A DNA stretch of 64,000 nt from Panacibacter ginsenosidivorans (GTDB lineage Bacteria; Bacteroidota; Bacteroidia; Chitinophagales; Chitinophagaceae): the NCBI RefSeq assembly GCF_007971225.1, contig NZ_CP042435.1, positions 2,607,501 through 2,671,500 of the forward strand, written 5' to 3'. The notes beneath the pieces are model-generated. The model saw nothing but the letters and a program-made list of their open reading frames with translations, was not told where the DNA came from and ran no database searches. Positions 1 through 8,564 of the stretch are shown here, piece by piece. Positions within the stretch are counted from its first letter, which is position 1. The number at the start of each line of letters is the position of its first letter. Made by a program: the position numbers and the translations under genes.

Positions 1-32
1 AAAGTTTTATCTTTCTTATCTAAAAAAAATTT

Positions 33-1331
33 GTGGCAAACAGGAGAAAATTTTTACAGCAACTTACGGCAACTGCAGGAGCATTCTCTGCAGGCAGTTT
101 ATTTAATAAATTGTATGCAAAAGATTTTGAAAGCGCAGCAAGGCAGGTTGAAGGCTTTTCAGCACAGCAACTTGCAGGCGATGAAGATTATTGGACTGTT
201 ATTCAGCAGGCATATACTGTAAATCCCAATATTATTAATCTTAACAATGGCGGTGTAAGCCCTTCTCCGCGTGTTGTTCAGGAAGCGGTAGAACGTTACA
301 ATAAATTGAGTAATGAGGGGCCTTCCTATTTTATGTGGCGCATACTTGACCAGGGCCGCGAACCTTTACGTAATAAACTGGCTGAACTTGCTGGTTGTGA
401 CCCGGAAGAGATTGCCATCAACAGGAATGCAACAGAAGCATTGAATACGATTATTTATGGCCTCAATCTTAAGCCTGGTGATGAAGTGATCGGCACTAAA
501 CAGGATTATCCCAATATGATGAATGCCTGGAAACAGCGTGGCATGCGTGATGGCATTGTTTATAACCAGCTTAGTTTTGATTTTCCTATCGAAAATGATG
601 AAACGATTGTTACAGCTTATGAAAAAGCAATAACGCCTAAAACAAAAATCATTCATGTCACGCATATCATCAATTGGGTTGGACAAATAATGCCGGTAAA
701 AAAGATCGCTCAAATGGCGCATGCACATGGCATAGAAGTTATATGCGATAGTGCGCATGCATTTGGTTTACTCGATTTTAAAATTCCTGATCTTGAGTGT
801 GATTATTTTGGCACCAGCCTGCACAAGTTTTTAAGTGCACCCATTGGCAGTGGCATGTTATGGATAAAAAAAGATAAGATAGAAAAAATATGGCCACTGC
901 TTTGCAATGATAAACCACACAGCACCGATATAAGAAAATTCGAAACGCTCGGTACCCGCAGCTTCCCGATTGAGCAGGGCATTGGTGAAGCGCTCAATTT
1001 CCATAATGCTATTGGCGCAAAAAGAAAGGAAGAGCGCATACGTTATCTTAAAAATTATTGGGCAGAGCGTGTTAAAGATGTGCCCGGTGTAAAACTGCAT
1101 ACTTCACTTAAAGCTGAACATTCATGCGCTATTTGCGGTGTAAGTATAAATAATATGGAAGCCGCCGATCTTGATGCTGAGTTGTTCAATAAATACAAAA
1201 TACATGTAGTGCCAATTAAATACGAGAATATAAATTGTGTTCGTGTTACGCCGCATGTATACACAACCTTGCAGGATCTTGATACCATGGTAAAAGCAAT
1301 TACAACGATCGCAGCAGAAAAAAATAAATAA
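33..1331 (+). CDS. PLP-dependent class V aminotransferase, Tat-type leader
   Basis: A 432-residue fold-type I PLP enzyme of the class V aminotransferase / isopenicillin-N-epimerase-like group. The PLP lysine is K265 in the motif TSLHKF, and the cofactor-ring aspartate is D240 in CDSAHAFG. The N-terminus (NRRKFLQQ followed by an Ala/Gly-rich stretch) looks like a Tat signal, so the enzyme is probably exported already folded with cofactor. The start is GTG at 33: an in-frame stop lies at 21-23 and no ATG fits. The substrate cannot be read from the sequence; family members act as cysteine desulfurases, epimerases or kynureninase-like enzymes. A type-A intergenic repeat lies 41 bp after the stop. 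Confidence 0.85.
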   Translation: MANRRKFLQQLTATAGAFSAGSLFNKLYAKDFESAARQVEGFSAQQLAGDEDYWTVIQQAYTVNPNIINLNNGGVSPSPRVVQEAVERYNKLSNEGPSYFMWRILDQGREPLRNKLAELAGCDPEEIAINRNATEALNTIIYGLNLKPGDEVIGTKQDYPNMMNAWKQRGMRDGIVYNQLSFDFPIENDETIVTAYEKAITPKTKIIHVTHIINWVGQIMPVKKIAQMAHAHGIEVICDSAHAFGLLDFKIPDLECDYFGTSLHKFLSAPIGSGMLWIKKDKIEKIWPLLCNDKPHSTDIRKFETLGTRSFPIEQGIGEALNFHNAIGAKRKEERIRYLKNYWAERVKDVPGVKLHTSLKAEHSCAICGVSINNMEAADLDAELFNKYKIHVVPIKYENINCVRVTPHVYTTLQDLDTMVKAITTIAAEKNK

Positions 1332-1372
1332 AAGATTTTATGTACCGGGCTCAAACACTTTCTGCAGCTATT

Positions 1373-1392
1373 GTTGCGTCGCACTCTTGTAC
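1373..1392 (+). repeat. Intergenic repeat, A arm
   Basis: Exact copy of the A arm GTTGCGTCGCACTCTTGTAC, preceded by the family's CCGGGCTCAAA-like flank at about 1345. It lies just after the aminotransferase gene. Confidence 0.9.
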
Positions 1393-1586
1393 AACATAAT
1401 TTTATAGCAGCATTTAAAAACAAATATTAGCAAATAAAAATGCTTCATAAGGTTTTGTAGATGGCTGCAAGTGAAAAAATAAATTATTGTTTAAAAGATC
1501 AGCACCGTAAAATTGCGTTCTTTTTCGAACTATATTTTGTATTACGTGTTTATTTTTATCTAATTGCCTAACCTAAATTAAAACAC

Positions 1587-2408
1587 ATGAAAACCTATCC
1601 TCTTTTACTGATTATATCTGCAAGTTTATTTTTTGTACAGTGCAGAAGCGGCCTTGTAACCATGACGAATAGTTGTTACAATGCTATTCAACAGGGAGAG
1701 CAGGCAAATAAGTCCGGTAATTACAGTAATGCTCTTGATCAATTTAACCAGGTACTGGATCAATGTAAAGCCTATGATGCAAAAGAAAAAGCTTATGCGG
1801 GCAAAGCCGCTGCACTTAACGGTTTGCAACGATATAATGAAGCTTTGGATGCCGCAATACAAGGTCTTGTTATTAACAAAACAAGCGTAGATAATCTTTT
1901 CGAAAAAGCAACCGCAGAGCTTGGACTTAAAAAGACAACAGATGCAAAAGCAAGTTTCAGCACCATCATTGATCTTACACAAAAAAACCAGAATGTAAAA
2001 GACCGTGCAACTATTTATGCAAAGATGGCGGAGATTGATCTTAAACAAAACATGCAGGCTGATGCCCTAAATAATATTCAACAGGCCATTGCGCTTGATG
2101 CTGATAATAATGATTTTTATATGCAGCGCGGAGATATAAAAACAGCGCAGGGAGACTTTACGGCTGCAATTGCAGATTATGACCTTGCTATAGCAAGAGG
2201 TAAAAATGATACAGAAGCATGGAAAGCAAAATCTGTTACCTATGTAAAATCTTATCAGCAGAAATACAATACTACAGATGCCAAACAACTGGCATCCAAA
2301 ATATCTTCATCAGATAAACAGATCCTGTGTGGTGAAATTGCCAAAGCAAAAGCAAAAGGCGTAAAAGATATAAATATTGACCTGCTTGAACTTTCCCTTT
2401 GTAAATAA
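1587..2408 (+). CDS. TPR-repeat lipoprotein
   Basis: A 273-residue protein with a lipoprotein signal peptide (hydrophobic residues 5-18, then Cys19 in FFVQC), followed by tetratricopeptide repeats over about residues 35-205. The TPR pattern is visible in segments such as YNEALDAAIQGL and FTAAIADYDLAI. It is expected to be a lipid-anchored periplasmic or outer-membrane scaffold. The OmpA-like lipoprotein starts 17 bp downstream on the same strand, so the two probably form an envelope operon. No catalytic motif is present and the binding partner is unknown. Confidence 0.8.
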   Translation: MKTYPLLLIISASLFFVQCRSGLVTMTNSCYNAIQQGEQANKSGNYSNALDQFNQVLDQCKAYDAKEKAYAGKAAALNGLQRYNEALDAAIQGLVINKTSVDNLFEKATAELGLKKTTDAKASFSTIIDLTQKNQNVKDRATIYAKMAEIDLKQNMQADALNNIQQAIALDADNNDFYMQRGDIKTAQGDFTAAIADYDLAIARGKNDTEAWKAKSVTYVKSYQQKYNTTDAKQLASKISSSDKQILCGEIAKAKAKGVKDINIDLLELSLCK

Positions 2409-2425
2409 TTATTAAAAAAGCACTT

Positions 2426-3082
2426 ATGAAAAAGATATATTTTTTTGTGGCAGCACTTGCTATCATCGTTGGTTCATGCAAAAGTTTAAACAACACACAA
2501 AAGGGAACAGGAATTGGCGCTGCAGCAGGCGCCGTAGCAGGTGGCTTGATCTTTAAGAATACTGCAGCAGGTGCAATTATCGGCGCTGCAGTTGGTGGCG
2601 GTGCAGGTTATGCCATCGGCCGCCATATGGATAAACAGGCAAAGGCTATTAAAGCCGCTATCCCTGATGCAGAAGTTACCCGGGTTGGAGAAGGCATTGA
2701 AATGACCTTTAATTCAGCATTACTTTTTCAGATCAATTCCGCAGAACTTAGTACGGTTGCCAAAACAGACCTTGATAAACTGGCCGGTGTATTTGTGCAA
2801 TATCCTGAAACGAATATTTTAGTAGAAGGTCATACCGATGATACAGGTTCTGATGATTACAATATGAAACTTTCAGAAAAGAGAGCTAATGCTGTTACAG
2901 GTTATCTCGAAAATAAAGGTCTTGCAGCCACCAGGTTTACTGTAAAATGGTATGGAGAAACGCAACCAAAATATCCAAACGACAGTGACAGCAACAGAGT
3001 AAAGAACCGGCGTGTTGAGCTGGCTATTTATGCTAACGATAAAATGAAGAAAGATGCAGAAGATGGGCAGTTAGGTCAATAA
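2426..3082 (+). CDS. OmpA-family peptidoglycan-binding lipoprotein with glycine zipper
   Basis: A 218-residue lipoprotein. The signal peptide ends at Cys18 (IVGSC), then a Gly/Ala-rich glycine-zipper segment (about residues 28-66) that probably inserts in or packs against the outer membrane, then an OmpA C-terminal domain from about residue 95 to 210. Family marks include EGHTDDTGS, the LSEKRA helix and NRRVEL, which carries the arginine that contacts diaminopimelate. The architecture resembles YiaD. It should tether the outer membrane to peptidoglycan and probably shares a transcript with the TPR lipoprotein upstream. Confidence 0.88.
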   Translation: MKKIYFFVAALAIIVGSCKSLNNTQKGTGIGAAAGAVAGGLIFKNTAAGAIIGAAVGGGAGYAIGRHMDKQAKAIKAAIPDAEVTRVGEGIEMTFNSALLFQINSAELSTVAKTDLDKLAGVFVQYPETNILVEGHTDDTGSDDYNMKLSEKRANAVTGYLENKGLAATRFTVKWYGETQPKYPNDSDSNRVKNRRVELAIYANDKMKKDAEDGQLGQ

Positions 3083-3166
3083 CATTTACTTTTTTGAATA
3101 AAGTATCGGTCGTATAAAGGCTGATGCTTTTTATTTTAGTCAGCCCCGGTGCATAGGGCATCACTC

Positions 3167-3250
3167 GTTGTGTCACTCACTTGTACGTTCTGAACTTTTA
3201 TGAGCAATGCTTGTTGCTCTTCTTGATTCAGTACAAGAGTGCGACGCAAC
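3167..3250 (+). repeat. Intergenic repeat, paired B and A arms (inverted)
   Basis: B arm GTTGTGTCACTCACTTGTAC at 3167-3186 and a reversed A arm at 3231-3250, separated by 44 bases. The arms can pair as an imperfect hairpin. A GCCGGG block follows at 3274-3279. The pair lies between the convergent OmpA and ridA genes. Confidence 0.9.
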
Positions 3251-3309
3251 GAAAGCATCTCATTTTTTTGAAAGCCGGGTTAATAAAATTCTTTTGTCTT
3301 TGGTCTTCT

Positions 3310-3696
3310 CTAAATACTTACCACAGCAATCATACTGATCTCTACATTCACATTTTTTGGAAGTGTTTTTACGGCAACCGTTTCACGTGCAGGGTAATCG
3401 CCATTAAAATAAGAACCATATACCTCATTTACTACAGCAAAAAAACTCATATCACTAAGAAAAATTGTTGTCTTTACAACATGTTCAAAAGTTAATTTGG
3501 CTTCGGAAAGAATTGCTTCAAGATTATTCATTACCTGCTGCGTTTCCTGCAAAATATCGCCGGTTATGAGCTCATTGGTGGCGGGGTTTACAGGTATTTG
3601 CCCGCTTATGAATAAAAGATTACCGGCTTTAACTGACTGATTATAAGGTCCGATAGGAGAAGGTGCTTTGTCTGTGTTGATGATCTGCTTAGGCAT
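3310..3696 (-). CDS. ridA: RidA-family reactive enamine/imine deaminase
   Basis: A 128-residue cytosolic Rid protein (YjgF/YER057c/UK114). RidA hydrolyses 2-aminoacrylate and related enamine/imines released by PLP enzymes. The start at 3696 (MPKQIINTDKAPSPIGPYNQ) matches the family N-terminus; a longer reading frame to 3774 has no family similarity and would overlap the divergent gene. The catalytic arginine is kept in YPARETVAVKTLP. The position matching the second conserved glutamate near the C-terminus is serine (VEISMIAV). It is divergently arranged with the gene at 3769. Confidence 0.9.
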   Translation of the reverse strand: MPKQIINTDKAPSPIGPYNQSVKAGNLLFISGQIPVNPATNELITGDILQETQQVMNNLEAILSEAKLTFEHVVKTTIFLSDMSFFAVVNEVYGSYFNGDYPARETVAVKTLPKNVNVEISMIAVVSI

Positions 3697-3768
3697 ACTG
3701 TAAATTTCGGGCAAGTTGCTGTATTTACCTGAACTATGCAACCTATTTTTGCAGCTTATTTTTGTTAC

Positions 3769-4395
3769 ATGCAAATTGTAGTAAGGGCATCAAAAGAACA
3801 AAAAGAAGAATGGCAAAACAAAAATGCGGTTAAAAATACTGCGGTAAGATTTATTGGTGCAGATGAAGATCTTTTTTCAGGTGAAAGTGATGATGTTTAT
3901 TTTGATCTGTTGTTTGCGAAAGACAAATCTTTAGCAGCCAACATTGACAAACCTGTTTTCGTACATGCAGTAGCTGAGTTACTGAGTGAATTGCCTTACA
4001 ATTATATTCGGATAAATGCCTGGAATGGTTTTTTAAAAAGAGAGGTAGTGGAGATAGTGGCATCAGAAAAAAATAAAGCGGTTGCAGTTCAGGTTATGGA
4101 ACAATTGGGTTGGAAATACATTTTTACAGCTGATATACGTGGCATGATTGGTGCCCGAACGATCAGTATGATCATTAACGAAGCCTACTATGTATTAGGT
4201 GATAATGTTAGTACCAAACAAGAAATTGATACTGCCATGAAACTGGGCACTAATTATCCTTATGGACCTTTCGAATGGAGTGAAAAGATAGGTTTGTATA
4301 ATATTTACAGTTTACTAAAATCACTTTTTGTTGAGGATGATCGCTATATTGTAGCTCCTTATCTTGAACAAGAGGTAATGTTCAATTCATTTTAA
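3769..4395 (+). CDS. 3-hydroxyacyl-CoA dehydrogenase C-terminal-domain protein
   Basis: A 208-residue protein whose second half matches the helical C-terminal dimerisation/substrate domain of 3-hydroxyacyl-CoA dehydrogenases (MIGARTISMIINEAYYVLG, then DTAMKLGTNYPYGPFEW). The first ~100 residues lack the Gly-rich NAD motif of the full enzyme, so this is a stand-alone or reduced member, not a normal beta-oxidation dehydrogenase. Start chosen at 3769 (MQIVVRASK); two TAnnTTTG boxes (3744-3751 and 3757-3764) lie just before it, which argues against the upstream ATG at 3736. tsaB follows on the same strand. Confidence 0.75.
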   Translation: MQIVVRASKEQKEEWQNKNAVKNTAVRFIGADEDLFSGESDDVYFDLLFAKDKSLAANIDKPVFVHAVAELLSELPYNYIRINAWNGFLKREVVEIVASEKNKAVAVQVMEQLGWKYIFTADIRGMIGARTISMIINEAYYVLGDNVSTKQEIDTAMKLGTNYPYGPFEWSEKIGLYNIYSLLKSLFVEDDRYIVAPYLEQEVMFNSF

Positions 4396-4451
4396 CTGCA
4401 CCCTGTAATAAAACAATTAATAAAAATCACTTATTCTGAAAATATAAAGTC

Positions 4452-5162
4452 TTGGCTTTATTACTAAATATAGACACCGCTACAACTTATGCAGGAGTTT
4501 GCATAAGTAACAACATGGAGATACTGGCCACAGAAGAAAGCAGAGATCAAAAAAATCATGGTTCTTTTGTGCAACCGGCCATACAAAAATTATTGAAGCA
4601 GGTTAACATTTCTCCAGGTGCTATTAATGCAATTGTTCTCTCAGCGGGACCGGGTAGTTATACCGGTTTGCGTGTGGGATTGGCTACTGCAAAAGGACTC
4701 TGCTATGCATTACAAAAACCTTTGATCATGATAAATACGCTGGAAGTAATGGCTTATGCTTCCATATTTGCATACAGCAATTTTCAGGTGGGATCTAGAG
4801 ACTTACTTTTTTGTCCAATGATCGACGCAAGACGCATGGAAGTCTTTACGGCCTTATATAATGCTCAGCTAAAATGTTTATCAAAACCGGCTGCATTAGT
4901 ACTTACAGAAATGTCGGCCGGCTTTTTGCCCGATAATAAACAAATTGTGTTTTCGGGATCAGGTAGCCGGAAATTCAAAAATATTAACCTCCGCGAAAAT
5001 GCCGTTTTTATTGAAAATGAGCATTCTGTGCATCATCTGGCTGTGTTGGGTGCTAAAGCGTTTAATAAAAATGAGTTTACAGAGCTCGCCTATAGTGAGC
5101 CCTTTTACATAAAAGAATTTTTCAACCCTCAACATGGTATAAAAATTAAAAATTTATTATAA
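4452..5162 (+). CDS. tsaB: tRNA threonylcarbamoyladenosine biosynthesis protein TsaB
   Basis: A 236-residue member of the TsaB/YeaZ family. TsaB is the non-catalytic ASKHA-fold partner of TsaD and TsaE in making t6A37 on ANN-decoding tRNAs. Visible marks are the N-terminal LLNIDTATTYAGV phosphate-loop-like segment and the family signature SAGPGSYTGLRVGLATAKGL. The start is TTG at 4452, chosen because MALLLNIDTAT aligns with the family N-terminus and no ATG is available. It lies 56 bp after the dehydrogenase-domain gene. Confidence 0.92.
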   Translation: MALLLNIDTATTYAGVCISNNMEILATEESRDQKNHGSFVQPAIQKLLKQVNISPGAINAIVLSAGPGSYTGLRVGLATAKGLCYALQKPLIMINTLEVMAYASIFAYSNFQVGSRDLLFCPMIDARRMEVFTALYNAQLKCLSKPAALVLTEMSAGFLPDNKQIVFSGSGSRKFKNINLRENAVFIENEHSVHHLAVLGAKAFNKNEFTELAYSEPFYIKEFFNPQHGIKIKNLL

Positions 5163-5210
5163 TTTTACATATACCAGTTTATTATTTTTTAATCTCTGAA
5201 TAAAACCGTA

Positions 5211-5552
5211 ATGACGAACCACCAGCAGATAGCAATTATTAATGACCCGGATACCAACGAAAGCCTACGGTTGGATTTTTTACACATGAAAAAATCAATG
5301 CTGATTTTACGTGCATTGAATCATAAACTAAGACAACAGATTTTAAAATTGCTCGATGAAAAAAGAAAAGTGACTGTTACAGAGATCTATATCGAATTGA
5401 GACTTGAACAATCAGTTACATCTCAGCACCTGGCTATACTGCGCAGGGCAGGTTTGGTAAGCGCAATACGCGAAGGAAAATTCATCTATTACACCATCAA
5501 TTACAAACGTGTAAAAGAAGTAAATGCCTTTGTAGAGCAACTTGTAGGTTAA
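5211..5552 (+). CDS. ArsR-family winged-helix transcriptional regulator
   Basis: A 113-residue winged-helix protein of the ArsR/SmtB type. The HTH is at about residues 55-85 (VTEIYIELRLEQSVTSQHLAILRRAGLV split over recognition and supporting helices) and the wing carries REGKFIYYTIN. The metal-binding ELCVC motif of arsenic/zinc sensors is absent, so it probably senses something other than metal or acts by oligomerisation. It is followed by a strong stem-loop terminator. Targets are not evident from the sequence. Confidence 0.85.
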   Translation: MTNHQQIAIINDPDTNESLRLDFLHMKKSMLILRALNHKLRQQILKLLDEKRKVTVTEIYIELRLEQSVTSQHLAILRRAGLVSAIREGKFIYYTINYKRVKEVNAFVEQLVG

Positions 5553-5575
5553 ACAACCAGGTTTATTTTATTTAA

Positions 5576-5625
5576 CAGCGGTTATAATAAAACATATTAC
5601 TTATTATAGCCGCTGCTTTATTTTT
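5576..5625 (+). terminator. Rho-independent terminator after the ArsR gene
   Basis: A 15-bp stem (5576-5590 with 5601-5615, one G-T-type mismatch) with a 10-base loop and a following T-rich run. Confidence 0.8.
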
Positions 5626-5690
5626 AAGAACATCAATAATCACAAGTAAGAATTTCATGGGTCCTGGCAGTAGAACTTCTGGAAGCACCT

Positions 5691-5710
5691 GTTGCGTCGC
5701 ACTCTTGTGC
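5691..5710 (+). repeat. Intergenic repeat, A arm
   Basis: A arm with ending TTGTGC instead of TTGTAC. It lies between the convergent arsR-type and glpF genes, with the family flank CCTGGCAGTAG upstream at about 5664. Confidence 0.9.
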
Positions 5711-5753
5711 GCTTCTACCATTACTCAGCAAATTAAATCTTACCAGTCGCCAC

Positions 5754-6461
5754 TTACATAACAATATTGTAAACAACAGCCGCTAAGAGCGCCCCTGTTA
5801 TTGGTGCCACTACAGGTATCCAGCTATAACCCCAGTCACTATCTCTTTTATTGTTTATGGGTAATAAAAAATGCATAATACGCGGACCAAGATCACGTGC
5901 CGGATTAATAGCATAGCCCGTCGGTCCGCCCAGGCTTAAACCAATAGCCAGCACAACGAGTGCCACAGGCAGTGCATCTAAAGAACCTAAACTGGAAGAT
6001 GATTTGGTAATAGATAGAACGGCAAACATAAATACAAATGTGCCAATGAGTTCAGTAAGAAAATTATGCATCCTGTTACGCTTTGCAGGTGCGGTGCAGA
6101 ATACACCCAGTTTAGTATCTCCATCTTCTGTTTCATCAAAATGTTGCTTGTAAGCAAGCCATACAAGCAAAGATCCGAGCATTGCACCAATCATCTGGGC
6201 TGCTATATACTGTGGCACCAGTGACCAATCAAATTTTCCCGCATAGGCAAGGGCAATGGTTACTGCAGGATTTAAGTGTGCCCCACTTGCTGCTGCAGCA
6301 ACATACACGCCAACAAATACAGCCATGGCCCAGCCAACAGTAATAGAGATCAGTCCGCCGTTAAACCCCTTTGTTTTACTTAGTATAACATTGGCAACAA
6401 CGCCATCACCCAAAACAATTAGTATGGTAGTACCGGTAATTTCTGCGATAAATGGAGACAT
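5754..6461 (-). CDS. glpF: Glycerol uptake facilitator (aquaglyceroporin, MIP family)
   Basis: A 235-residue MIP-family channel with six predicted membrane helices. Both half-helix NPA motifs are present: N64-P65-A66 in AHLNPAVT and N186-P187-A188 in GYAINPARD. Asp190 just after the second NPA arginine is the residue typical of glycerol-conducting members rather than water-only aquaporins. It starts 11 bp after glpD on the same strand and is the last gene of the glycerol operon, so glycerol diffuses in here and is trapped by GlpK. Confidence 0.93.
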   Translation of the reverse strand: MSPFIAEITGTTILIVLGDGVVANVILSKTKGFNGGLISITVGWAMAVFVGVYVAAAASGAHLNPAVTIALAYAGKFDWSLVPQYIAAQMIGAMLGSLLVWLAYKQHFDETEDGDTKLGVFCTAPAKRNRMHNFLTELIGTFVFMFAVLSITKSSSSLGSLDALPVALVVLAIGLSLGGPTGYAINPARDLGPRIMHFLLPINNKRDSDWGYSWIPVVAPITGALLAAVVYNIVM

Positions 6462-6472
6462 TCGTTAGAGAT

Positions 6473-7960
6473 TTATAGTTTATAATTATTGGCAAGTTCT
6501 GTAAAAGCATTTACCTGTTCGTTGATCCATTGCGCATCCTTGTTCATTACTTCTGCCAGTATTTTTGCAACAAAAGGCGCTGCTTCTGTTGCAGCTTTTG
6601 CATCAAGCAACAATATTCTTGTTCTTCTCGATAAAACATCTTCCACAGTAACAGCCATCTCATGTTTGGCAAAATGAATGATATCTGCTTCTGTATAAGT
6701 AAATGCACTATGCAAAAAAGTATCCCCATTTTTTGATAGTGCTTTTTTCGTATCACCAATCGGTAGTTGCTTTGTTACACATGATTTCTTTGAAAGCTTT
6801 GCAGCAAAAGCTGCATTGTTAACCACATCTTCTGCCATTTTTCTATAAGTGGTCCATTTGCCACCTGTAATGGTTACAAGGTTTGCCTTTGAAACAATGA
6901 TCGTATGATCACGACTAATGAGGGCTGTATTTTTTGCACCTTTTTGTTTTACCAGAGGCCGAAGTCCCGCATATGCAGAGCGTACGTCACTACGTTGAAT
7001 ATGCTGCGCCAGGTAACGATTGGCGTGATGCAGCACAAACTCAATTTCTTCCTCTAAAGGTCTTGGTTCGAAACTTATATTATCAACAGGTGTATCTGTT
7101 GTGCCTAATACAACTTTATCGTGCCATGGCACTGCAAACAATACACGGCCATCATCTGTTTTGGGTATCATCAACGCATTGGTGCCGGGAAAAAATTTTC
7201 TGTCAACCACTAAATGAATACCCTGCGACGGTGACACCAGCATATCATTTTCCGGTTCATCCATTTGCATAATGTCATCGGTAAAAACGCCGGTAGCATT
7301 AATAACTATTTGCGCATTTACTTTATACACTTTTTTATTAATGGTATCTTCCAGTATTACTGCTTTTATCTTTCCGTTTTCTTTTACAAGCGCATTTACT
7401 TTACAATAATTTAAAATAGCCCCGCCATGCTTTGCTGCAGTTACAGCAAGATCTATAGCTAGTCTTGCATCATCAAACTGACCATCATAATAAAGGATGC
7501 CGCCTTTTAAATTTTTATCACTTACACCTGGTAATTGCTGCAGTGTTTCCTTTTTATTAAGCAATCTTGTTTTGCCAAGGCTTAGTTTTCCGGCCATGAT
7601 ATCATAAACCTTAAGGCCAACACCATAAAAAAATTTATCAAACCAACTGTAAGCAGGAACTATAAATGGAGACGCCGAAGTAATATGTGGTGCATTCTTT
7701 AAAAGATATCCCCTTTCCCGCAATGCTTCCATTACTAATTTAATATTGCCCTGGGCTAAATATCTTACACCGCCATGTACCAGCTTGGTAGATCGGCTGG
7801 ATGTACCTTTTCCAAAATCATACGCCTCGATCAGTAGTGTTTTATAGCCGCGTGTTGTTGCATCAACAGCAGCGCCAAGGCCTGTGGCGCCCCCACCAAT
7901 AATTACGATATCCCATTCTGTTGTTTGCTGCAATTGCTGCAGCATTTCATCTCTGTTCAT
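6473..7960 (-). CDS. glpD: FAD-dependent glycerol-3-phosphate dehydrogenase
   Basis: A 495-residue flavoprotein that oxidises glycerol-3-phosphate to dihydroxyacetone phosphate at the membrane, passing electrons to quinone. The FAD-binding Rossmann motif VIIGGGATGLGAAVDA lies at residues 18-33, followed by the family signature KGTSSRSTKLVHGGVRYL. The C-terminal helical domain (from about residue 380) is present. It lies between the rid gene (16 bp upstream) and glpF (11 bp downstream) in the glycerol operon. Confidence 0.94.
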   Translation of the reverse strand: MNRDEMLQQLQQTTEWDIVIIGGGATGLGAAVDATTRGYKTLLIEAYDFGKGTSSRSTKLVHGGVRYLAQGNIKLVMEALRERGYLLKNAPHITSASPFIVPAYSWFDKFFYGVGLKVYDIMAGKLSLGKTRLLNKKETLQQLPGVSDKNLKGGILYYDGQFDDARLAIDLAVTAAKHGGAILNYCKVNALVKENGKIKAVILEDTINKKVYKVNAQIVINATGVFTDDIMQMDEPENDMLVSPSQGIHLVVDRKFFPGTNALMIPKTDDGRVLFAVPWHDKVVLGTTDTPVDNISFEPRPLEEEIEFVLHHANRYLAQHIQRSDVRSAYAGLRPLVKQKGAKNTALISRDHTIIVSKANLVTITGGKWTTYRKMAEDVVNNAAFAAKLSKKSCVTKQLPIGDTKKALSKNGDTFLHSAFTYTEADIIHFAKHEMAVTVEDVLSRRTRILLLDAKAATEAAPFVAKILAEVMNKDAQWINEQVNAFTELANNYKL

Positions 7961-7976
7961 GATTAATATTCCTGCA

Positions 7977-8450
7977 TTATTTTTTCTTTGGAATGATGGC
8001 AGTTGCGTCTATTTCTATCAAAACATCATCCCTGAATAATTTACTAACCTGCACTAATGTGCTTGCAGGTGGCTGAGCCGTATTGATAAATTTATCTCTT
8101 GCATTTCTTACGCTTTGTATCTGGCTGACATCAAGAAGATAAAAATTGAGTTTGAGTATTTGATTCATAGAACCGCCTGCATCTTCTACTATACTTTTTA
8201 TGTTGGAAAATATTTGCTCTGTTTGTTTTGAAAGATCGTCTTTGCCCACAAGGTTGCCATTTTTATCAAAAGCAACCTGACCCGATATTACAAGCATGGT
8301 GCATGTGCCAAGATCAACAGACGCGGTTTGTGAATAACCTTTTACAGGATAAACAACAGCAGGGTTATTGAATTTTATGATTGATGTATCAGTCTGTGAA
8401 AAAGCACTTAGCCGGAAGCAAAAAAATAAAAGTGAAGCAATGAATTTCAT
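7977..8450 (-). CDS. Secreted Rid-family protein in the glycerol operon (no catalytic Arg)
   Basis: A 157-residue Rid-fold protein with an N-terminal signal peptide (MKFIASLLFFCFRLSAFSQ), so it acts in the periplasm or outside, unlike cytosolic RidA. The start at 8450 is set by this signal peptide; the longer frame to 8558 runs through an intergenic repeat. The motif that carries the catalytic arginine in true RidA (PAR) reads PPASTLV here, so arginine is replaced by serine, and the glutamate near the C-terminus is aspartate (LIEIDATAI). It is therefore unlikely to be an enamine deaminase. It sits between glpK and glpD, which suggests a role linked to glycerol use, not shown. Confidence 0.8.
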   Translation of the reverse strand: MKFIASLLFFCFRLSAFSQTDTSIIKFNNPAVVYPVKGYSQTASVDLGTCTMLVISGQVAFDKNGNLVGKDDLSKQTEQIFSNIKSIVEDAGGSMNQILKLNFYLLDVSQIQSVRNARDKFINTAQPPASTLVQVSKLFRDDVLIEIDATAIIPKKK

Positions 8451-8504
8451 GAAGCGGAATTTAGAAAGCGAATCTACATTATAGTTGTTCCATCTTGCAC
8501 AACA

Positions 8505-8524
8505 GTACAAGTGAGTGACACAAC
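8505..8524 (-). repeat. Intergenic repeat, B arm (reverse) inside the glycerol operon
   Basis: Exact reversed B arm GTACAAGTGAGTGACACAAC between glpK and the rid gene. No good A partner is seen; a weak remnant (GTTGTTCCATCTTGCAC) lies at about 8484-8500. Confidence 0.9.
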
Positions 8525-8564
8525 GAAGATGCCATAAAATACTGCAGTTGGCAAACAAAAAAAT

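Noticed and set aside
366-758. 130-residue frame antisense to the aminotransferase
   Set aside because: It lies wholly inside a well-supported gene and has no family features.
8451-8558. Upstream start of the secreted Rid protein
   Set aside because: It runs through the B-type repeat and would hide the signal peptide.
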